Source: VFMC01 sp044238435
GTDB taxonomy: Bacteria > Actinomycetota > Acidimicrobiia > Acidimicrobiales > Ilumatobacteraceae
Length of the DNA stretch: 64,000 bases
Assembly (NCBI GenBank): GCA_044238435.1
Contig: JBIIDH010000001.1
Coordinates: 29,117-93,116, forward strand
Reading direction: 5' to 3'
In this document: positions 57,754-64,000 of the stretch, one piece after another
Position numbering within the stretch: position 1 is the first letter of the stretch
Layout of the letters: every line of letters starts with the position of its first letter
Notes under the pieces: model-generated
Told to the model about the DNA's origin: nothing
Seen by the model: the letters and a program-made list of their open reading frames with translations, nothing else
Database searches by the model: none
Made by a program: the position numbers and the translations under genes

Positions 57754-58656
57754 CTACTGGGCCTGCCAGGGCGGGGCGTCGGCGTCACCACGCCACCAGC
57801 GCAGCCGGCGCTCGGCCTCGGCTCGCGCCGCCTCGTCGTGGCGTCCGGCGCGCAAGCGCATCAGCGTCGCTGCCACCAGGCGCAGCGCGGCCACCGACTC
57901 GGCCACGTCGTCGCCGCGCATCGACCGGCCGTACCCCGCGGCGAACGCCTCGTAGAGGCCGGGAGCACCGCCCCAGCGCTCGGTCCAGGTCATCATCGGC
58001 GCGTGGTCCCAGGCTGCCGGACCGGTGCACAACAGGTCCCAGTCGAGCAGCACGGCCCCGTCGGCCGTCGCCACCACATTGCCCGGGTGCACGTCGCCGT
58101 GGCACAGCACCACCGGCGCTCCACGATGGGCCCAGTCACCGTGCTGCTCGAGTGCCGTGACGATGCCGCGCCGGGCCGCCGGGTCGAGCAGGTCGTCGAC
58201 ATCGGCCAGCAGGTGGTCGAACTGCCACCACGGGAACGCGCTGGCTGCGGGCAGGGGGTGCAGACCGCGCACCCGCGCCGGATCGATGCGGTGCAGACGG
58301 GCCACCATCTCGCCCACCTCGGCCCAGTCGACCTCACCCACCACCGCTTCGCGTCGCACCGCCCATGCCGCCAGACCGCCGTCCTCCAACGGGTCGAGGT
58401 GGAGATGGTGAGGCACGCGCAGCCCCTCACCGGCGAGGAACACCGCCAGACGGGAAGCCGAGATCGCGGCACCGGTCGGCCGACCCACCCGCACCACCAC
58501 ATCGTCGCCAGCAGCGAACAGGGCGTTCATCCCCACCCGTAGCAGCGTCGGCTCCGGCAGTCCCCACGCAGTTGCTGCTCGACGGGCGAGGTGGGAGGCC
58601 GCAGCGACATCGGCCACGGGCGCAGCCACGAAGGGCAGCACGTCGTTGGTCGTCAT
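57754..58656 (-). CDS. Aminoglycoside-phosphotransferase-family kinase
   Basis: A 300-residue APH-fold kinase. The catalytic loop is VVLCHGDVHPGNVV and the metal-binding Asp is in VLLDWDLL; the N-lobe has GDDVVVRVGRPT with an unusual Arg where the Lys would be (VVVRVG). Such proteins may phosphorylate small alcohols, sugars or ketosamines rather than drugs. Its ATG overlaps the glcE stop by ATGA, so it is part of the glycolate oxidase operon. Confidence 0.8.
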   Translation of the reverse strand: MTTNDVLPFVAAPVADVAAASHLARRAATAWGLPEPTLLRVGMNALFAAGDDVVVRVGRPTGAAISASRLAVFLAGEGLRVPHHLHLDPLEDGGLAAWAVRREAVVGEVDWAEVGEMVARLHRIDPARVRGLHPLPAASAFPWWQFDHLLADVDDLLDPAARRGIVTALEQHGDWAHRGAPVVLCHGDVHPGNVVATADGAVLLDWDLLCTGPAAWDHAPMMTWTERWGGAPGLYEAFAAGYGRSMRGDDVAESVAALRLVAATLMRLRAGRHDEAARAEAERRLRWWRGDADAPPWQAQ

Positions 58657-59594
58657 CGGGTACCGGCCGGCACGACGCCAGGGTTCAGGCGTCCGACCGG
58701 GTCGAACTGCTGCTTCACCCGGCGTTGCACCGCCAGCACCTCGGGGGCGACGGCGGCGGGGGCCAACGCAGACGCGACCTCGGCAGCGAGGTGCACCACA
58801 CCGATGCCCACCTCGGCGAGCGCGGCACCACTGGGCAGCGAGCGCACCGTGGCCGTCACCTCGCTCGGCGCCACCACCGCCCGCCGCGCCGTGGGCACAA
58901 CGGGCGCGTCGCATGCCTCGAGCCGATGCTGCGCCGCAGCGTGTTCGATGTCGCGGGGATGACCCTCGAGCAGCACCCACACCTGTCGCCCGTCCCACAG
59001 CACCGACATCGGGCGATAGAGCGCCATGAACAGCGGGGTGGGGTCGTCGGCGTCGGCCCGGAACCACTGCGAGTGCAGCGGCAGTGGCCGGGTGCGCACG
59101 ATCACCTCGCCGAGGAAACCCAGTGTGCCGCGGCTGCCCACCAGCAGGCGGCAGAGGTCGAAGCCGCTCACGTTCTTCACCGTCGGCCCGCCGGCCTTCA
59201 CCACCTCGCCCGCCGCCGACACGTAGCGGGCCTGCAACAGGGCATCGCGCACCGGGCCGTCGCCCAGTCGCCGCACACCGCTCAGCCCCACCGCCAGCGC
59301 TCCGCCCACGGTGCCGCCGCCCAGGTTGCCCGAGGCCAGGTTGCCTGAGGCCGGGTTGCCGGTGTGGGGCAACACCGTGCGCTGGCCGACCTCGGCCAGG
59401 GCAGCAGCGAGCGCCTCGATGGGCGTGCCTGCACCGCAGCACACCGTCATCTCGTCGGCCTGGATCCAGTCGATGCCGGCCGGTGCCGACACCGTCCGCA
59501 CGCCGGGAACCGCACCTCCCCTGCTGCTCGTTCCGCAGATGGTGACCGGATCGTCGGCGCCCACCTCGGCTGCGAAGTCGTCGAGATCGATCAC
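58653..59594 (-). CDS. glcE: Glycolate oxidase FAD-binding subunit GlcE
   Basis: A 313-residue FAD-binding PCMH-type protein lacking the full C-terminal domain of GlcD. The FAD-binding core is seen in CCGAGTPIEALAAALAEVGQ, GGGTVGGALAVGLSGVRRLG and GPTVKNVSGFDLCRLLVGS. A short repeat (ASGNLASGNLGGG) sits in the flavin loop. The GTG at 59594 is one base after the glcD stop (TGACGTG), and the C-terminal VQRRVKQQFDPVGRLNPG matches other GlcE proteins. Confidence 0.85.
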   Translation of the reverse strand: MIDLDDFAAEVGADDPVTICGTSSRGGAVPGVRTVSAPAGIDWIQADEMTVCCGAGTPIEALAAALAEVGQRTVLPHTGNPASGNLASGNLGGGTVGGALAVGLSGVRRLGDGPVRDALLQARYVSAAGEVVKAGGPTVKNVSGFDLCRLLVGSRGTLGFLGEVIVRTRPLPLHSQWFRADADDPTPLFMALYRPMSVLWDGRQVWVLLEGHPRDIEHAAAQHRLEACDAPVVPTARRAVVAPSEVTATVRSLPSGAALAEVGIGVVHLAAEVASALAPAAVAPEVLAVQRRVKQQFDPVGRLNPGVVPAGTR

Positions 59595-59595
59595 G

Positions 59596-61017
59596 TCAGA
59601 CCCACAGCCCCTCGGGCACCTCGTGGGCGTCGCCACATGCGGCTGGGCTGGGCAGCACCTTGGTGGGATTCGCCAGTCCGGTGGTGTCGAACGCCGCCCG
59701 CAGCGCCGCCTGGGCCGCCAAGTCGGCCGGGCCGAACATCAGCGGCATCAGGTCGCGCTTCTCCATGCCGATGCCGTGCTCGCCGCTCAGCACCCCACCA
59801 GCCGCCACCGAGGCGCGCACGATCTCCTCCCCCGCTGCGTGCACCCGGTCCATCACCCCCGGTTCGCGCTTGTCGAACACCAGCAGTGGGTGCAGGTTGC
59901 CGTCGCCCGCGTGGAACACGTTCAACACCAGCAGGTCGTGGCGTGCCGCGATCTCGTACACCTGGGCCAGCACACCGGGCAGCGCCCGACGCGGCACCAC
60001 GGTGTCGTGCAGGTAGTAGTTCGGCTTGATCCGTGCCACTGCACCGAACGCGGTCTTGCGGCCCTTCCACAACAGTGCCCGCTCGGCCTCGTCGGCGGCG
60101 ATGCGCACGGTGCGACAGCCATGGGCGCGGGCGATGGCCACCACCCGTTCCTCGTCGTGGGCCAGCGCGTGCTCGGGGCCGGTCACCTCCACCAGCAGCA
60201 CCGCGGCCGCATCGGTGGGCAGACCGGCGTGGATGTAGGCCTCGACCGCCTCGATGCACAACTGGTCCATCATCTCCAGCGCGGCGGGCACCATGCCGGC
60301 AGCGATGATGGCGCTGACGGTCTGGGCGCCCGCCTCGACGGTGTCGAAGTCGAACAGCATGGTGCGCACGCCGGGCGGGTTCTGGGTGAGGCGCACGCAG
60401 ATGCGCGTCGCGATCCCGCACATGCCCTCGCTGCCGACGAAGGCACCGCGCAGGTCGTAGCCCTCGGTCTCGCCCGACTCGTCGCCCAGCATCGCGATCG
60501 TGCCGTCGGGTAGCACCACCTCGGCCGCGAGGATGTGCGCCGACGTCACGCCGTCGGCCAGGCAGTGCGGCCCACCGGAGTTGTTCGCCACGTTGCCACC
60601 GATCGAACAGCTCTGCTGGCTGCTCGGATCGGGGGCGAAGTGCAGGCCGTGGGCAGCCACCAACCGGGTGAGGTCGAGGTTCAACACCCCCGGCTCGACC
60701 CAGGCGAGGCGGTGCACCGGGTCGACCGACAGCACCTGGTTCATCTTCGTCAGGGCGATCACCAGCGCACCGTCGAGCGGCGTGGCGCCGCCGGCCAGGC
60801 CGGTGCCCGACCCCCGCGCCACGAACGGCACACCATGACGCACCGCAGCACGCACCACTGCCTGCACCTGCGGGGTCGACACCGGGAAGCACACGGCGCC
60901 GGCGACACCCTCGATGCTCGACGAGTCGCGCCCGTACAGGCCAAGTTCGGTGCTCCCCACCCGGACCGCGTCGGCGCCTACGGCAGCGCGCAGGTCGGCG
61001 AGCAGTTCGGGCTTCAT
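59596..61017 (-). CDS. glcD: Glycolate oxidase FAD-linked subunit GlcD
   Basis: A 473-residue FAD-linked oxidase (PCMH domain plus C-terminal substrate domain). Motifs: PFVARGSGTGLAGGATPLDG, SIGGNVANNSGGPHCLADGV, LLWKGRKTAFGAVARIKPNY, VFHAGDGNLHPLLVFD and SGEHGIGMEKRDLM. It oxidises glycolate (or D-lactate) to glyoxylate (pyruvate). It forms an operon with the small membrane genes and rarA upstream and glcE downstream. Confidence 0.92.
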   Translation of the reverse strand: MKPELLADLRAAVGADAVRVGSTELGLYGRDSSSIEGVAGAVCFPVSTPQVQAVVRAAVRHGVPFVARGSGTGLAGGATPLDGALVIALTKMNQVLSVDPVHRLAWVEPGVLNLDLTRLVAAHGLHFAPDPSSQQSCSIGGNVANNSGGPHCLADGVTSAHILAAEVVLPDGTIAMLGDESGETEGYDLRGAFVGSEGMCGIATRICVRLTQNPPGVRTMLFDFDTVEAGAQTVSAIIAAGMVPAALEMMDQLCIEAVEAYIHAGLPTDAAAVLLVEVTGPEHALAHDEERVVAIARAHGCRTVRIAADEAERALLWKGRKTAFGAVARIKPNYYLHDTVVPRRALPGVLAQVYEIAARHDLLVLNVFHAGDGNLHPLLVFDKREPGVMDRVHAAGEEIVRASVAAGGVLSGEHGIGMEKRDLMPLMFGPADLAAQAALRAAFDTTGLANPTKVLPSPAACGDAHEVPEGLWV

Positions 61018-61027
61018 CGGCGTGGGG

Positions 61028-61393
61028 TCAGGCGCGCCGACGCGAGCGATCGGCGTCGGCCCTGACCTGCTTCAGCACGATCACCTGACCGGGCTCGACC
61101 GGACGGCCGTCGACGAGCACGGTGTCGACATCGCCGAGCTCGTCGGCAAGGGTGGATGCACGTCCGTCGAGCCGGGCGCGCAGTTCGCGCTCCTTGACAC
61201 GCATCGCCACGCGGCCCTCACGCAGCGCGTCGCTGACCGATCGCCCGCGATCGCGAACCGAGTCGCCGGCCCGCTTGGCCACCTGCACGGGCGCCAACTC
61301 ACCGGCCACCGTCTTCACCTTCTTCTTCGCCGCACCCATGCCGAGCGCGCCGGCGACGATGCCGCCGGTGAACCAGAGCAGCCGCTTGATCAT
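61028..61393 (-). CDS. DUF6167-like membrane-anchored protein
   Basis: A 121-residue protein with one N-terminal membrane helix (LLWFTGGIVAGALGMGA), then a basic, helical region (VRDRGRSVSDALREGRVAMR) and an end that looks like a small strand domain (VDTVLVDGRPVEPGQVIVLK). Proteins like this lie beside DUF948 genes near alaS in many actinobacteria; here glcD follows instead. Its ATG overlaps the DUF948 stop by ATGA. Function unknown. Confidence 0.7.
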   Translation of the reverse strand: MIKRLLWFTGGIVAGALGMGAAKKKVKTVAGELAPVQVAKRAGDSVRDRGRSVSDALREGRVAMRVKERELRARLDGRASTLADELGDVDTVLVDGRPVEPGQVIVLKQVRADADRSRRRA

Positions 61394-61809
61394 GCCGACC
61401 TCCGCGTGCCGCTACCGCGTTCGATGCGCGCCGGGTCCTTGCGGCGCAGCCGACGCCAGGCCCGCTGCGTGCCGGTGGCGAGCGCAGCGGTCTTGATGAC
61501 CGGGGTGCTGAGCGCGGCCCGGGCAATGGCCCCGCTGCCCTGCACTGCGCTGCTGATGGCCTCGGCCGAGCCGAGCACGCGGTCGAAGCGGTCGAGGTCG
61601 TCGCGTGCTTCGTCGATGACGGCGGCGGCCGACTCGGTGGACGTACGCAGTTCGGCCAGCAGCGGGCCGGTCTCGGCCCGCAGGTGCGCCACCTCCTCGC
61701 GCAGCGACTTCAGCGAGTCGAGCACCCGCATCAACACCACGACGAGCGCGGCGAAGCCGATGCAGCACAGCACGGCGGCCAGCAGGACGGCCAGTTCACC
61801 TGCGGTCAT
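61390..61809 (-). CDS. DUF948-family membrane-anchored coiled-coil protein
   Basis: A 139-residue protein with an N-terminal membrane helix (ELAVLLAAVLCCIGFAALVV) and a long coiled coil (LKSLREEVAHLRAETGPLLA). This is the DUF948 layout, function unknown, perhaps in the envelope. The ATG overlaps the rarA stop (ATGA), so the three genes rarA, DUF948 and DUF6167-like are coupled. Confidence 0.82.
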   Translation of the reverse strand: MTAGELAVLLAAVLCCIGFAALVVVLMRVLDSLKSLREEVAHLRAETGPLLAELRTSTESAAAVIDEARDDLDRFDRVLGSAEAISSAVQGSGAIARAALSTPVIKTAALATGTQRAWRRLRRKDPARIERGSGTRRSA

Positions 61810-63083
61810 GGGTGCCTCCGTTCCATCAGCTCGCCGATCTCCTGTTCGTGCCCGTGCCGGGTTGGTTCGTAGTAGCGCTTGTCAGCCTGATCGGCGGGCA
61901 GGTACTGCTGGTCGACCCAGCCGTCGGCGTGGTCATGAGGGTACTCGTAGCCCACCCCGTGACCGAGTGACTTCGCCCCCTGGTAGTGGCCGTCACGCAG
62001 ATGCGCCGGCACCTCGCCCACCGCACCGGCCTGCACGTCGCTGCGCGCGTTCCAGATGGCGAGCGCGGCGCGGTTGCTCTTCGGCGCCGTGGCCAGGTGG
62101 ATGACCGCCTGCGACAGGTTCAGCTGCGCCTCGGGCAGGCCGACGTGGTCGAGCGCCTGCGCGGCCGCGACGGCCGCCAGCAGCGCCGTCGGGTCGGCGA
62201 GACCCACGTCTTCGCTGGCGAAGATGATCATCCGGCGGGCGATGAAGCGGGCGTCCTCGCCAGCCTCGAGCATGCGGGCCAGGTAGTACACCGCCGCCTG
62301 CGGGTCGCTGCCGCGCATCGACTTGATGAACGCGCTGATCACGTCGTAGTGGTCGTCGCGGCCATACCGCAGCGCGCTGGTGCCGAGCGCTGACTCGACG
62401 TGCTCGATCGACACCGCACCGGGGCGGGCCAGCGCGCACGCCACCTCCAGCGCCGTGAGCACCTGCCGTCCGTCGCCACCGGCACGGTCGGCGAGGTGGG
62501 TGACGGCATCGGGATCGGCCAGCATCCCCTCGGCCTGCAGGCCCCGGTGGATGAGCGTGACGATTGCGTCGCGCCCCAACGGCTCCAGCCGGAACAGCGT
62601 CGACCGGCTGCGCAGCGGCGCGTTCACCTCGAAGAACGGGTTCTCGGTGGTGGCACCGATGAGGGTGAGCGTGCCGTCCTCCACCGCCGGCAGCAGGGCA
62701 TCCTGCTGGCTCTTCGAGAAACGGTGGATCTCGTCGAGGAACAAGATGGTGCCGCGGCTGTGCTGGCCGAGGCGGTCGCGTGCCCGCTCGATCACCTCGC
62801 GCACGTCCTTCACCCCGGCCGTCACTGCGCTCAGCTGCTCGAAGGCACGCTTGGTGCTGCCGGCCACCGCCAGCGCCAGGGTGGTCTTGCCGGTGCCGGG
62901 CGGGCCCCAGAAGATGGCGCTGGTGAGCCGGTCGTGCTCGACCAACCGACGCAGCGCCTTGCCCGGGCCGACCAGGTGCTCCTGGCCCACCACATCGTCG
63001 AGGGTGCGCGGTCGCAGCCGGGCAGCCAGCGGCGCCTGGTCGCGCAGGCGCTCTTCGGCGGCGGCGCTGAACAGGTCGGTCAC
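61806..63083 (-). CDS. rarA: Replication-associated recombination protein A (RarA/MgsA)
   Basis: A 425-residue AAA+ ATPase related to the clamp loader. Walker A is FWGPPGTGKTTLALAVAGST, Walker B is ILFLDEIHRFSKSQQDALLP, followed by sensor 1 IGATTENPFFE and the C-terminal RarA domain (YHYQGAK-like GHYQGAKSLGHG). It acts at stalled replication forks. TAGCGT (63096-63091) seven bases before the GTG gives a leaderless start and begins the operon running into glcDE. Confidence 0.92.
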   Translation of the reverse strand: MTDLFSAAAEERLRDQAPLAARLRPRTLDDVVGQEHLVGPGKALRRLVEHDRLTSAIFWGPPGTGKTTLALAVAGSTKRAFEQLSAVTAGVKDVREVIERARDRLGQHSRGTILFLDEIHRFSKSQQDALLPAVEDGTLTLIGATTENPFFEVNAPLRSRSTLFRLEPLGRDAIVTLIHRGLQAEGMLADPDAVTHLADRAGGDGRQVLTALEVACALARPGAVSIEHVESALGTSALRYGRDDHYDVISAFIKSMRGSDPQAAVYYLARMLEAGEDARFIARRMIIFASEDVGLADPTALLAAVAAAQALDHVGLPEAQLNLSQAVIHLATAPKSNRAALAIWNARSDVQAGAVGEVPAHLRDGHYQGAKSLGHGVGYEYPHDHADGWVDQQYLPADQADKRYYEPTRHGHEQEIGELMERRHP

Positions 63084-63090
63084 CTGTCCG

Positions 63091-63096
63091 ACGCTA
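63091..63096 (-). promoter_or_regulatory. -10 hexamer TAGCGT of the rarA-glcDE operon
   Basis: Seven bases before the rarA GTG at 63083; it supports GTG rather than a later Met as the start. Confidence 0.5.
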
Positions 63097-63143
63097 TCGC
63101 TTCGGGCCGGGTGCCACGGGGCTGCCCGCCGGGTGCTGGGTAC

Positions 63144-64000
63144 TCAGGTGCGATGGCGACGGCGGTACCCGCCGAGGAACCGCTCGATGCGGGTGATGGC
63201 CTCGGTGAGATCGTCGACGTTCGGCAGGAACACCACCCGGAAGTGATCGGGCGTGGGCCAGTTGAACCCGGTGCCCTGCACGATCAGCAGCTTCTCCTCG
63301 GCCAGCAGTTCGTAGGCGAAGTCCTGGTCGTTGGTGATGGGGTACATCTGCGGGTCGAGCCGCGGGAACATGTACAGCGCCGCCTTCGGCTTCACACAGG
63401 TGACGCCCGGGATCTGGGTGAGCATCTCGTGCGCCACGTTGCGCTGGCGGCACAGCCGCCCGGTGGGCGCCACCAGGTCGTCGATGCTCTGGTACCCGCC
63501 GAGTGCGGTCTGGATGGCGAGCTGGCCCGGCGTGTTCGAGCACAGCCGCATCGACGACAGCATGTCGAGGCCCTCGATGTAGTCGCGGGCGTGGCGCTTC
63601 TCGCCGCTCAGGATCATCCAACCGGCGCGGTAACCGCACGAGCGATAGTTCTTCGACAAGCCGTTGAAGGTGACGAACAGCACGTCGTCGGCCAGCGAGG
63701 CGATGCTGGTGTGCGTGTTGCCGTCGTAGAGCGTCTTGTCGTAGATCTCGTCGGCCATCACGATGAGCTGGTGCTGACGGGCGATCTCGACGATCTCCTG
63801 CAGCAGTTCGGGCGGGTACAGCGCCCCCGTCGGGTTGTTCGGGTTGATCACGACGATGGCCTTGGTGCGCGGGGTCACCTTGCGGCGGATGTCGTCGAGG
63901 TCGGGGAACCAGTCGCTCTGCTCGTCGCACAGGTAGTGCACCGGATTGCCGCCGCTCAGCGACACCGACGCCGTCCACAACGGGTAGTCGGGCGCAGGGA
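63144..64000 (-). CDS. Alanine-type PLP aminotransferase, C-terminal part
   Basis: The protein runs off the right edge, so only the last 285 residues or so are seen. Class I/II aminotransferase motifs: VINPNNPTGALYP (with the conserved Asn), MADEIYDKTLYDG (Asp and Tyr of the cofactor site), the Schiff-base lysine in FNGLSKNYRSCGYRAGW, and the substrate Arg in DHFRVVFLPN. The N-terminal side reads P-x-P-D-Y-P-L-W-T-A, typical of AlaA-like enzymes that interconvert alanine, pyruvate and glutamate. The stop is 61 bases before the rarA start and the gene probably forms a separate unit. Confidence 0.85.
   Translation of the reverse strand, partial: PAPDYPLWTASVSLSGGNPVHYLCDEQSDWFPDLDDIRRKVTPRTKAIVVINPNNPTGALYPPELLQEIVEIARQHQLIVMADEIYDKTLYDGNTHTSIASLADDVLFVTFNGLSKNYRSCGYRAGWMILSGEKRHARDYIEGLDMLSSMRLCSNTPGQLAIQTALGGYQSIDDLVAPTGRLCRQRNVAHEMLTQIPGVTCVKPKAALYMFPRLDPQMYPITNDQDFAYELLAEEKLLIVQGTGFNWPTPDHFRVVFLPNVDDLTEAITRIERFLGGYRRRHRT

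Noticed and set aside
59322..59362. Short 15-bp direct repeats in glcE
   Set aside because: They encode a repeated Ala-Ser-Gly-Asn-Leu in a flavin-binding loop and are in frame; a minor coding duplication, not a separate element.
1..64000. tRNA, rRNA, riboswitch or insertion sequence
   Set aside because: I looked in the intergenic gaps, which are all short, and saw no clover-leaf, transposase or known aptamer pattern; a covariance-model search could still find a small RNA I missed.

Overview
The window is one continuous stretch of very GC-rich, gene-dense chromosome from an actinobacterium. Evidence: a complete Pup-proteasome set (trmI, mpa, dop, pup, prcB, prcA, pafA), a WhiB regulator, a DUF4193 protein, the tatB-tatC-helY block, many ATGA stop/start overlaps, and start codons preceded by a TAnnnT hexamer with no leader. 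The gene content and the lack of mycobacterial or Streptomyces specialities fit the class Acidimicrobiia (Ilumatobacter-like), but that placement is inference. No rRNA, tRNA, insertion sequence, phage or CRISPR array was seen, and no gap between genes exceeds 160 bases.

Layout. 1-6 kb: the end of an amidohydrolase, a Rieske oxygenase, an EamA transporter, an FKBP isomerase, an MttB-family methyltransferase, and a secreted/membrane protein with a Vps62-like domain. 6-9 kb: a dif-like site, a small zinc-ribbon gene with a palindrome over its start, DUF167, and a large flotillin-like SPFH protein. 9-12.3 kb: a divergent RpiR regulator, then a clavaminate-synthase-type dioxygenase and a threonine aldolase. 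12.4-18.5 kb: whiB, an APH-like protein, a crotonase, ribokinase, prmA with a gamma-carbonic anhydrase, and an RGDRP-repeat protein. 18.5-27.7 kb, minus strand: GNAT and DUF4193, a double-domain ThyX, an M20 peptidase, a lipid-kinase-like gene, helY, tatC, tatB.

27.8-41.4 kb: a glycerophosphodiesterase, then on the minus strand lepB, DUF3866 and pafA; next the 5-oxoprolinase genes pxpC, pxpB and pxpA joined directly to prcA-prcB-pup-dop; then mpa, a ferredoxin (plus strand), trmI, and a TtuA-type tRNA thiolase with its sulfur carrier. The insertion of pxpABC in the proteasome operon is the most unusual arrangement here. 41.4-48.3 kb: small membrane proteins, a Lon-N protein, a DD-carboxypeptidase, an ADP-forming acyl-CoA ligase, a thioesterase, an alpha/beta hydrolase and a TetR regulator.

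48.4-55.5 kb, plus strand: nagA, a conserved small protein, transketolase, transaldolase, a LOG-family protein, MOSC and SMI1/KNR4 proteins. 55.5-64 kb: glycolate oxidase glcF, separated from glcE and glcD by a Nei glycosylase and an APH kinase, then two small membrane proteins, rarA, and a truncated alanine-type aminotransferase. Common themes are protein turnover and export (proteasome, Tat, signal peptidase), tRNA modification, and carbon and amino-acid catabolism.
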